The position numbers and the translations under genes are program-made. DNA of 17,928 nt from Cerioporus squamosus (Eukaryota > Basidiomycota > Agaricomycetes > Polyporales > Polyporaceae), in assembly GCA_022592435.1 (NCBI GenBank), contig JABYQS010000576.1, forward strand, positions 1-17,928. Direction: 5' to 3'. Each line of letters starts with the position of its first letter. Within the stretch, counting starts at the first letter, position 1. Below the pieces are notes generated by a model. That model was not told where the DNA came from and ran no database searches. It worked only from the letters and a program-made list of their open reading frames with translations. Below are positions 1 through 7,670 of this stretch, piece after piece.

Positions 1-384
1 GCTCTCATAACCTTGTCGGCCACTTTCCAGCTACCGTAAATGGCCGTACGGCCACTGAATGTTTAGCCACCAAATGTTAGTGGGTATATATAACAAAGCG
101 ATTGGTCGGCCCCCCGTCTACTATTGTGAGCGGCCGGCCGCCCGCAGAATGTTAGAAGCGGAATATATTGTTCCTTACCTCCGCCTAAGCCTTAATCGGC
201 CACAAAGTATCTATCAATGACGGGTGCGATGCCGCAGAGCGGTCGACCGCTCGAGATGTACATCCAGATTTTTTTGACTGCGTGAACACCTTCTGTGGCC
301 AAGGAAATTAGTGTAGAACACTCTCCTACACCCCTTCTGAGCGGTCGACCGCTCAGAAGGCAACTTGGGCTGCTACGGTGGCCA
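1..384. repeat. Palindrome-rich left flank of the repeat block
   Basis: No credible gene is seen. The stretch holds scattered GC-rich perfect palindromes: TGGCCGTACGGCCA at 41-54, GCGGCCGGCCGC at 130-141, GAGCGGTCGACCGCTC at 237-252 and a 28-bp perfect palindrome at 333-360 built round the same 16-mer. A degenerate copy of the 148-bp tail segment found at 971 and 1234 can be recognised at about 173-219 (shared CTTACCTC-GCCTAA and TATCAATG blocks). I read this as an older, more diverged part of the same repeat block. Open frames here are short or begin with non-ATG codons. Confidence 0.7.
333..360. repeat. 28-bp perfect palindrome centred on GAGCGGTCGACCGCTC
   Basis: The 16-bp palindrome at 339-354 region is extended symmetrically by CCTTCT on the left and AGAAGG on the right, so all 28 bases are self-complementary with no loop. 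It lies 25 bp before the tandem array begins. It could be a strong binding site for a dimeric protein or a cruciform-prone element; the sequence alone does not decide. Confidence 0.85.
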
Positions 385-979
385 CTCATTTCCTGTTGCG
401 AGCGGTCGTCCGCTCGATACCTATTGTGAGCGGTCGACGGCTCATTTCCTGTCGCGAGCGGTCGTCCGCTCGCGACCTATTGTGGGCGATCGACGGCTCA
501 TTTCCTGTCGCGAGCGGTCGTCCGCTCGATACCTATTGTGAGCGGTCGACGGCTCATTTCCTGTCGCGAGCGGTCGTCCGCTCGCGACCTATTGTGGGCG
601 ATCGACGGCTCATTTCCTGTCGCGAGCGGTCGTCCGCTCGATACCTATTGTGAGCGATCGACGGCTCATTTCCTGTCGCGAGCGGTCGTCCGCTCGATAC
701 CTATTGTGAGCGGTCGACGGCTCATTTCCTGTCGCGAGCGGTCGTCCGCTCGCGACCTATTGTGGGCGATCGACGGCTCATTTCCTGTCGCGAGCGGTCG
801 TCCGCTCGATACCTATTGTGAGCGGTCGACGGCTCATTTCCTGTCGCGAGCGGTCGTCCGCTCGATACCTATTGTGGGCGGTCGACGGCTCATTTCCTGT
901 CGCGAGCGGTCGTCCGCTCGATACCTATTGCAAGCAGTCGTCCGCTCATTCCCTGTCACGAGCGGTCGTCCGCTCGGTC
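385..979. repeat. 56-bp tandem array of CGG-N4-CCG palindromes (ten full units plus a partial)
   Basis: The phrase CTCATTTCCTG recurs at 385, 441, 497, 553, 609, 665, 721, 777, 833 and 889 with exact 56-bp spacing; a variant, CTCATTCCCTG, starts a partial unit at 945. Each unit is two 28-bp halves: a 12-bp spacer (ATTTCCTGTCGC or GATACCTATTGT type) followed by a 16-bp core. The first core is GAGCGGTCGTCCGCTC, with inverted CGG/CCG arms. The second is usually GAGCGGTCGACGGCTC, which turns the right arm into a direct CGG. Units come as a GATAC/GTGAG type and a CGCGAC/GTGGGCGATC type that alternate, suggesting dimer or trimer higher-order amplification. Long repetitive ORFs across it exist only because three units are 168 bp, a multiple of three. 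Confidence 0.95.
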
Positions 980-1118
980 ACTAGTCATGCCTACATCCCC
1001 TCCGCTTCCACAATCTATGCTCTCCAGCAGCCCGACCGCTCCCAACGTACATTGGGCCGCATATGGGTCACCCTTACCTCAGCCTAACCCTTACTGGGTT
1101 ACAGAAATACCTATCAAT
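971..1118. repeat. 148-bp direct repeat, left copy (array tail)
   Basis: This segment starts at CGCTCGGTCACT directly after the 56-bp array and ends at CCTATCAAT. It is repeated at 1234-1381, 263 bp downstream, with about six base differences by eye. It contains CCTAACCC followed by GGTTACAG, which looks like a branch site and 3' splice acceptor. Together with the array it forms a macro-unit (array plus tail) that occurs again in shortened form immediately downstream. Confidence 0.93.
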
Positions 1119-1126
1119 GGCCACTC

Positions 1127-1238
1127 ATTTCCTGTTGCGAGCGGTTGACCGCTCGATACCTATTGTGAGCGGATGACCGCTCATTCCCTGTTGTGAGCGG
1201 TCGACCGCTCAATACCTATTGTGAGCGGTTGTCCGCTC
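1127..1238. repeat. Second short palindrome array, two 56-bp units
   Basis: Two units begin at 1127 and 1183 with the same 28-bp half-unit architecture as the large array. Their cores vary: GAGCGGTTGACCGCTC, GAGCGGATGACCGCTC, the perfect palindrome GAGCGGTCGACCGCTC, and GAGCGGTTGTCCGCTC. The leader before the first unit (TGGCCACTCATTTCCTGTTG) is the same as the leader of the large array near 380. This is therefore a contracted second copy of the macro-unit rather than a chance remnant. Confidence 0.9.
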
Positions 1239-1381
1239 GGTCACTGGTCATGCCTACATCCCCTCCGCTTCCACAATCTATGCTCTCCAGCAGCCCGACC
1301 GCTCCCAACGTACATTGAGCCGGATAAGGATCACTCTTACCTCAGCCTAACCCTTACTGGGTTACAGAAATACCTATCAAT
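1234..1381. repeat. 148-bp direct repeat, right copy (array tail)
   Basis: This is the second copy of the 971-1118 segment. It lies immediately before the recognisable protein-coding part of the next ORF. The CTAAC branch-like site at 1347-1351 and the acceptor TTACAG ending at 1367 would give a normal fungal 3' splice site, so this copy may supply the acceptor for the downstream gene. Confidence 0.93.
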
Positions 1382-3338
1382 TCCAAAGAATCGCCTCCTA
1401 GGTGTCCATGCTACAACGGACCACACCAGCGAGACTCAGTTCAACGGCTGGCAAAAGAAGTTCCATGAGGTCACAACCGCCTTCAACAACTCGCCGTTAT
1501 CCCAGCGCATTGGTCAGACTGTAGACCTCGAGATTTTCGCACTGAAGCTGCGAGGAGTCGGCGGGGATCATGCTGCAGATCAACTCAAGACGACGAGGAA
1601 GATGCAAGACTGGAAGAAGGAAATGACATACCTCTCCCTCGCCTGCAATCACCTCACCTCAGGCCCTGAACCATCCCACGCATTGCAGAACCTGACATTG
1701 GAAGTCACCGCCTCGGTCATCGCAGCAGCCGGAGGGTTGACAGCCTGGGAAGAGCTCTCTGTGGAGGATCGCGTCGGGTCATTTGCCGCCAAGCTTCGTA
1801 CTGCAATGATGAATGTCGGGAAAGACGTCTATGCCGAGCTACCTGCGGAGGAGAAGCGACCTTTAGACCTCTTCGTACGCCTGGGCTGCGCGATGCACAA
1901 AGACCTTAATGCGGTCAAAGGTGGCGCATCGGTGATGGGACCCGCATGGATCGAGATGGGCGCAACACCTCCTATTCTCCTGGCAAACAAGGAGAATGCG
2001 TCGACGCTCCGGGACATCGACCCTGACCTTCTGGAAGTTGGGCTCGCTTCAGCTGCTGTAGACGAGCTCACCCCTGCAGAGCTTCGTGCTCTGGAATCCT
2101 CTATGCGCGGCGGCATGAAGCTCACCAGTTTGGCAGGCGCATTGTTCAATCACCAAGATGACAAGCGTGGCTACCACGACACCTACGTCTTCTACTTCCA
2201 ACAGATCGTCGGACATCCACTGCGCTTCCCAGATACCAGCAACACACGTTACCAATCACATTGCGCCGCTGCTGCAGAGCTCCTCACCCATCTTCCTCAC
2301 TACATCCGCTTTCTGGAGCTCGTACGCGACAAGAAGACGAAGCCTGGATTCACAAACCTTGAAGAGAACGTGTACCGGGGACTGCATGACCCTGCAACGC
2401 TCACGGAGCTCGCAGTCCTTGCGCTCTACGGTCAGGCTGTGACACATCCATATATGCGCGTGGTCCGTCAAACGCAGGTGAACGGCCTCGACCTAGGCCC
2501 CCTTCCTGACCAGGTGAAGGAGTATATCAAGGCACTAATCGAGAGCCCCAACGTACTCATCCATCCTGACCCTGCCGACATTCACACCACTGCTATGGAC
2601 GGACAATCATGGGAAAACCCCGACGCAGTTGCCGCGATTCAGAAGATGGCCCCGGACTTACCCTATCTCAAGCCTCTTCTAGTGCGCTTCCTGAAGGGGG
2701 CTCTCGAGACGTGGGAGAGGTTCACCATCGAGTTTGCTGCGGGCGGCGTGATCGACGGCCTCTCAGCGGCGGAGCGCGGAAGTGTCTGGATCATGCCGAC
2801 GAATGATCATAACGAGGGGATTCTAGGAGGCGATCGGGTCTGGACACGCCAGAACCCGAACGGGAGCGAGGCGGTGTTCAACGCGGAGAAGAAGGCGGAG
2901 CAAAATGAGACGGAGAAGTTCATGGAGGAGTACCTGAACACCGAGGAAGATGAGCGCAACCTGCGATCAACTGCACGGAAGAAAGAGGCGCAGCACCACG
3001 AGTCAGAGCGGCGAAGGCAACTCACAGAGCATATGGTCAATACTGCAGCGCAGAATGCGAGGGAGGCTGCAGAAAAGGAGCAGAAAGCAGCAGACTACAG
3101 AGAACAACTGCGGCAACGGGAGCTTGTCTTCGACAGGGCCGCGCTCGAACGCATGACAGTGGCTGCCATGGAAGCTCAGCTGGAAGTGTACCGGGAGACG
3201 TACAAGGGTGAGATACCCAAGACATCGCACATTCGGTTGCGCGAGGAGAAGTTGGCGGCCTTGGTGGCCGCAGTCGAGCTGCACTTACAGCGGAATCCTC
3301 ACTTACTTACTACCCATGATACCCCTAATCCTCCCTAA
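1368..3338 (+). CDS. Transposon-like basidiomycete protein with NDHNEG motif and charged coiled-coil tail; 5' end unresolved
   Basis: A frame open from at least 1221 to the TAA ending at 3338 encodes about 655 aa from 1368. The frame is long and unbroken, with normal codon use. The first in-frame ATG is 1602, yet convincing protein sequence begins by about 1415, so a 5' exon is probably missing from view; the acceptor at 1367 is my best guess for the exon start. Upstream frame is repeat DNA. Near 2802-2819 lies TNDHNEG-LG--R, which from memory recurs in expanded Agaricomycete families of transposon-like proteins and resembles the last acidic helix of RNase H-fold transposases. After about 2880 the protein is a charged helix rich in E, K, Q and R (probable coiled coil). 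It ends in a segment with EIPKTSHIRLREEKLAAL that resembles a SAP/HeH DNA-binding motif. Function is not established. The adjoining palindrome arrays make a mobile element or its descendant the leading idea. Confidence 0.6.
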   Translation, partial: KYLSIPKNRLLGVHATTDHTSETQFNGWQKKFHEVTTAFNNSPLSQRIGQTVDLEIFALKLRGVGGDHAADQLKTTRKMQDWKKEMTYLSLACNHLTSGPEPSHALQNLTLEVTASVIAAAGGLTAWEELSVEDRVGSFAAKLRTAMMNVGKDVYAELPAEEKRPLDLFVRLGCAMHKDLNAVKGGASVMGPAWIEMGATPPILLANKENASTLRDIDPDLLEVGLASAAVDELTPAELRALESSMRGGMKLTSLAGALFNHQDDKRGYHDTYVFYFQQIVGHPLRFPDTSNTRYQSHCAAAAELLTHLPHYIRFLELVRDKKTKPGFTNLEENVYRGLHDPATLTELAVLALYGQAVTHPYMRVVRQTQVNGLDLGPLPDQVKEYIKALIESPNVLIHPDPADIHTTAMDGQSWENPDAVAAIQKMAPDLPYLKPLLVRFLKGALETWERFTIEFAAGGVIDGLSAAERGSVWIMPTNDHNEGILGGDRVWTRQNPNGSEAVFNAEKKAEQNETEKFMEEYLNTEEDERNLRSTARKKEAQHHESERRRQLTEHMVNTAAQNAREAAEKEQKAADYREQLRQRELVFDRAALERMTVAAMEAQLEVYRETYKGEIPKTSHIRLREEKLAALVAAVELHLQRNPHLLTTHDTPNPP

Positions 3339-3767
3339 TCTTGACTTACCATACGACTCGTGGATCTTGCCTAGAGTACTTGTTGTGTATATAATGTTGA
3401 CGTCGTCTTATGTTGTCATAGCGCAGTACTATGTACAAGAGGAGGAGGTACGAGGAGGAGGAGCTGCGGCGCGCGCGAGAGACGCCGACTGGGCGAGGAC
3501 CATCCTCCGATTGAGCGTCTGATTACTTAGCAGCCCCCGAGGTTGGCAGGCGTTGCCGGTCCCCACAGTTCGCCGCGGAGACGTTCTTCCCACGTGGAAT
3601 ATGACGCGCCGTTGGGCCGCGCCTGCAGTGTGCACGGCCGTGGCTACGCTTGTTTCCTCCCGACTACTTGCTTTCTTCCTCTCTCTGACTACGGTAACCC
3701 TCACCTCAACGTTCAACGCCGACGCTGCTGTCTACTTCTGCTTCCCTCCTGTGCTCGAGCTCGCGCG
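3339..3767. promoter_or_regulatory. Intergenic region with likely promoter of the mitochondrial K+/H+ exchange-related gene
   Basis: No gene is supported. A TATA-like TATATAAT lies at 3388-3395. A purine tract (GAGGAGGAGG type) follows near 3438-3465. A pyrimidine-rich stretch at about 3650-3750 precedes the ATG at 3768; CT-rich tracts near the start site are common in fungal promoters. Open frames on both strands overlap each other here and look non-coding. Confidence 0.4.
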
Positions 3768-5342
3768 ATGTCCGCGGCCAATGCTGCGCGTAGCGCCACG
3801 CGTTCTTTGCGCATCATCGCGCTCCCGCTCACCCCGCACTGCAATGTCAACGGCAAGGCTGTCGAGCACCTGACGTATTACCATTTTGTCACCCCGCAAG
3901 AGAACAAGAAGTCCTCGAGCTGGGCAAAGTGGGCCGTAGCGAAGGCGTCGGACGCATGGGCGGGACTTGGGAAGGCTGAGGAAGGGACTTGGAAGGTGAG
4001 TACATACTTCTTCCTCTCGTTGTTCGTCGCGCGTCTGCTCCCCGCGGTCCTACATGCCCATGTCCTGCCTCGAGATGGCCGTCTGGGGAGCACAGCGATG
4101 GACTGTTCTGTGCCGGGATGGGCCACGGAGTTTCAGCAAGACTCGCACGGACCTAGGTCCACATAGGCACGGACGTCGTCAGCACACGCCGGCCGTGTCC
4201 TGCGCGAAAGCGCTCCCAAATGAGAGTTTCGCTTTGGGAAGCCAGCCTAACAGGCACGTCCTTGCTTGTGTTGAGCCCAGTGCACTACGCGGCCGTTGAA
4301 CTAAGGCGCGTTCATGTTCATGCGAACCTCGTCAACTATTTCCACGACGTTCCCAGTACTCGGTCACTTCGTCGTCCGCTGCTTGTCATTGATGCGACTT
4401 CCCTCACCCAGCGCAAAACGTTTCTGTACGGCGAACGCCTCGTAGACCGCCTGGACTTTGAAGAGCTCGCGCTCAAGTCGCTCGACCCCTCACTCGCTCC
4501 CAAGCTCTCCGACATCGTCCCCGGGACGCAAGAATCCAAGCCCCAGAGCACGCCAGTGGTGCGTACATCATCTCGACTTCTCGAATGCCGTGCCAATGTG
4601 TTGACGCAGCACCCGATTCCCGTCCGCTAACCCACTTCGCCTCCCTGTGGTCATCCCGACTTGTGTCTGCACCCGACAGATCCCGATGGTCTACCCGTCC
4701 TCGGTCTGCAGCGCGCCCATTCCGCACCTACACTCTCTCCTCGAGAAGCGCACTCCCCGACATAAGAAGGGCTTCTGGATGTGGCTCCTGGTCTCGCCGC
4801 TGACCGCGCCCTTCATGATCGTCCGTGCGTTCTCTCTCTGTCTCCGACCTCGGAGCCCTGTCCCGCCATACTGACGTGACGCGCGCGCATCATAGCCGTG
4901 ATCCCGAACCTCCCGTTCTTCTTCTGCGTGTGGCGTTCATGGTCGCACTATCAGGGTACGTCTCCAGCGACTCGAGTCTCATCCGGGTACACGACTGACC
5001 GCGTCCGTTTATGCAGCGTACAAGGCGTCGCAGTACCTCGACGCGTTCCTGCAGCAAGGCGCCATCGTGCCCGAAGCGAGCCCCCAGCTCGACGTGATCT
5101 ACGCTAAGTACGCACCGGCGCCGCCACGAGAGCTGAAAGACGCAGCGGAGTCGGCATCGGAGAAGTCGTCGCCTGAGTCGGAGGATGCGTCTGCGTCGAG
5201 TCCGAGTCTGCTCTTGACGAAGGAGGCGGTGCCGGAGCTGCAGAAGACGCTTGATCTCCCGGAGGACTCGACGTTCGCGGCGGACATGTATCGCGCCCTG
5301 GAGCAGGCGCGGTTACGGTTAGAGGGGAGCGCGAAGAAGTAG
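3768..5342 (+). CDS. Mitochondrial K+/H+ exchange-related protein (Mit_KHE1 family, yeast YDL183C-like)
   Basis: Five exons join in frame: 3768-3995, 4412-4558, 4680-4824, 4896-4955 and 5017-5342, giving 301 aa, close to the roughly 320 aa of the yeast protein. Introns are GT-AG; the last three are 121, 71 and 61 nt with CTAAC/CTGAC branch sites, the first is unusually long (416 nt). Diagnostic blocks in order are RSLRIIALPLT near the N-terminus, GKAEEGTWKRKTFLYGERL across the first junction, and a hydrophobic core: FWMWLLVSPLTAPFMIV, then PVIPNLPFFFCVWRSWSHYQ (about residues 155-195). A charged Glu/Ser/Ala-rich tail follows. The family is a fungal inner mitochondrial membrane protein implicated, together with LETM1/Mdm38-type proteins, in K+/H+ exchange and matrix volume; its biochemical role is not settled. 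The start at 3768 fits the short family N-terminus. Confidence 0.9.
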
Positions 5343-6017
5343 ATGCGAGCGTTTCGGTGCGTCGGACTCGCGCTTGGCTGTATGGACATGACGACTGCAA
5401 TTAGAGGATGCGAGTTCCGCAGTTCAACATGGGGTGTATGCAGTTCCCAGTATCTTCCATCCCGCCCTGCGCAACGTCCCCTCCTCGCCGCTAGTGTTCC
5501 CTACGCAGCAGAAGACTAGAGGAAGCTGGACTTCGAAGATGCTGGTAAGGCCGAGATCGCGATCATTCACAATATCGCAAGGACCTCGTTGGCCAAGTCC
5601 ATTTACGTCCAGCTAAGGACACGTCCACTATCCACCTTGTCCTCCCCACCGTACCGTCTGTCTCGTCCCTCCACGGGGTATCGACCGCTTCGTCCACGCT
5701 GCGGCTGTCTCTTCTCGCTCCTTTACAGATTGTCCCTCCTGGCTTATCCTGCATTAGCTCATCGCCTTTTCCCTTGCAGTCAACCGACGGTGAGCTAGAC
5801 GCAAGCTGTCCGAAGGAGTCATCTCGCACCTTCTTCGCCTGAGGCTGCTTCGACACGGCGGAACTGTTCTCGCCGCCAGCACGAAGCTCGCGGTGCTTCC
5901 GCGCCTTCGGTTCGAGGACCGTGCTGGCGAGTCCCGAACGGATACGCAGCAGCCCTCTGGCCGCTTTCGAGCGTCGCGGTCGCCATGAAGCCGGGGTACA
6001 AGCGATCCAGGTCACCT
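5343..6017. other. Convergent 3' region, possible out-of-frame tail of the HET gene
   Basis: The plus-strand mitochondrial gene ends at 5342 and the minus-strand HET gene at 6018 or further left, so this is a 3'-to-3' junction. On the minus strand a frame stays open down to 5563 and contains plausible low-complexity protein (KVRDDSFGQLASSS, KGKGDELMQDKPGGT, RWIVDVSLAG). It is not in frame with the last confident HET exon. It may be a further exon set or decayed C-terminal coding sequence. Nothing is seen between 5343 and 5562. Confidence 0.35.
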
Positions 6018-6815
6018 TCAGGACGACCGTGATGCCTCGCGAGCATGATGTTTGATCTTGGGCCCAACTTCGGCGAACCTGTACTCGAAGTTGAAGTCGT
6101 CGTAGAAGTGCCCGCGGCTTATGGTGCAGCACTCCGACGTGAGAATGGGTAGGCAGTGATGTCGCGGCTCCAGCAGGCAGCGCTGTGATTCGCCGGGACG
6201 GCGGGACGCGCCTGGGACGTTCTGGTAGAGGATGCGCACGCACGCGAACCTTGAACATTCGCTGCCACTGCTCCGCCATCGAGGAGCTCCCGAAGGACTT
6301 GGACTCAAGGTTTGCGGCGGTAATCTTGTGCGTACGCTCGAGCACGGTGAGGCGCGGCTATGGTTGCAGCGAAGCGGGCGGAAGTTAATGTCGACTTGCA
6401 AAGTGGTACGTACGCGAGGATAGGGAGTACCCGTCTTCGAGCTGACAGTCCGGGCCGGTGGCACGTCTCCGAGGTAAGCATAACACATGTCCGCGTGCGA
6501 GTAGTAGGCAAACATCGAATTGGTCGCCTCGGAGAGCTCGGAGCTGCTCGTCTTGTCGATGCAGCATGCGTCGTTCCAGATCCACTTGTATCCATGTCGC
6601 TCAGCGAGTTCGCAGGATTCGCAGACCTTGGTCGAGGAGAGGTCGCGGGGAATGGAGTTTGTCAGAGCAGAATGAACGCTAAGTGCCTGCGTCTCTTGGA
6701 ACGTCTGCTCTGTCTTGTCCCAGACGTGGGAGAGAATCGCGAAACGTGCGAGTTGCGCTGCCTCGACCGATGGGAAGAAGTGTAACTCGGCGCGGTCTGT
6801 GCTCAGGAGCCACAT
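6018..6815 (-). pseudogene. HET-domain (heterokaryon incompatibility) gene, incomplete and probably decayed
   Basis: The ATG at 6815 begins MWLLSTDRAELHFF, the usual start of basidiomycete HET proteins. It continues through FAILSHVW, a KVCESCELAERHGYKWIWND segment, CCIDKTSSSELSEATNSMF and YYSHADMCYAYLGDV (residues about 25-118). These are HET-domain motifs in the right order. A plausible model has exons 6815-6414, 6357-6244 and 6182-6018, with introns of 56 nt (GTACGT...ATAG) and 61 nt (GTGCGT...ACAG), giving 226 aa. The RGWTLQEL block that normally follows YLxDV is absent in all frames; the next exon resumes at a later region (LTVLERTHKITAANL...SMAEQW). So roughly 30-40 residues of the domain core are missing, and the product is far shorter than typical HET proteins. 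HET proteins drive non-self recognition between fungal mycelia. Identity is confident; intactness is doubtful. Confidence 0.72.
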
Positions 6816-7670
6816 GAGCTATTCTAGGAGGGCAGGAAAGTCTCAATAATCGAACTTCCTCTACGCCGGACGCGTGCAAGCTGGAACGTACCAGGGCAAC
6901 GATATAAGGCAGTGCACAGTGAGAGCAGCTAGGTCGGGTTGCGGGAAGATGGGAGCGACTCGGAGCTCAGCATACGAGCTCGAGCTATGTACGAGAACGT
7001 CACCTGCCTGTACCCTCGTGGTGCGCAGACTTGTGGTGTCGAACCTTGTGCATATGCCATACATCGATGTGCCTCCCGGGACAATTACTCGTAGCGACCG
7101 TCTTGCACAGGAGAGGAGATCGATGCCCTCTTCGGGCGCAGCTTCGTCTATCACCGATAGAGATCTCGTTCCACGATTGTGTGGCTGCCCACACTGCAAC
7201 TTTGCAGAGAAGAGATGTAGCGCAAAGCTCGAGTCAGCTTTCAACGACCGCTTGTCCGGAAATGTATGACAACTCACCAAGAATGGCACGCGGCGGTCTT
7301 CCGTGCTTCAGTTGGTCGCGAACTCCCAGACGAGGTAGACAGTTCGACTCGGGACCACAGTGGCTCATGCGTTACCGCACAACCTGATTTGCTGCGATGT
7401 CAAACGGGGATGATCTGCGCTTAACGTCGAGTGTTCGGAATGCAACTGATGATCGGCCAAACGAGGAGGATAAGCAGAAAGAGTCTGGAGATGTCTCATA
7501 TATAGATAGTGTCAAGAACACAACGATATATCTAGTGACGATGGGGTTTCAGTCGATATATACAATTCAGGAAGTCCACCAACGTTCTTGCGACTCACCT
7601 CGATATCCGCCGACGCAACGAACAGTCATCCCGGTAGGCCGCGGCAAGATACGACAGCATTGTACAAGAT
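6816..7670. other. Intergenic stretch with no supported gene
   Basis: This lies upstream of the HET gene and downstream of the first lactate dehydrogenase, both on the minus strand. Two overlapping open frames on opposite strands (about 6861-7289) have no recognisable motifs, and the minus-strand one starts with GTG; I regard both as chance. A locally AT-rich patch at 7498-7563 has several ATATA motifs. The HET promoter should be just right of 6815, but no clear TATA or CCAAT box is visible. Confidence 0.5.

Noticed and set aside
385..1000. CRISPR array, because of regularly spaced palindromic repeats
   Set aside because: The spacers are only 12 bp and just two spacer types recur; there are no cas genes and the window is plainly eukaryotic. 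It is a tandem satellite of binding-site-like palindromes.
378..1087. Plus-strand ORFs encoding repetitive peptides across the array
   Set aside because: They are periodic by-products of the 56-bp repeat (168 bp per three units), start at non-ATG codons and have no independent support.
1221..1367. Start of the long transposon-like ORF at 1221
   Set aside because: The codon is GTG and the first 50 residues are translated repeat DNA shared with 971-1118, so they are unlikely to be protein.
6861..7289. Overlapping ORFs of about 130-140 aa on both strands upstream of the HET gene
   Set aside because: The minus-strand frame begins with GTG, the two overlap almost fully, and neither has recognisable protein character.
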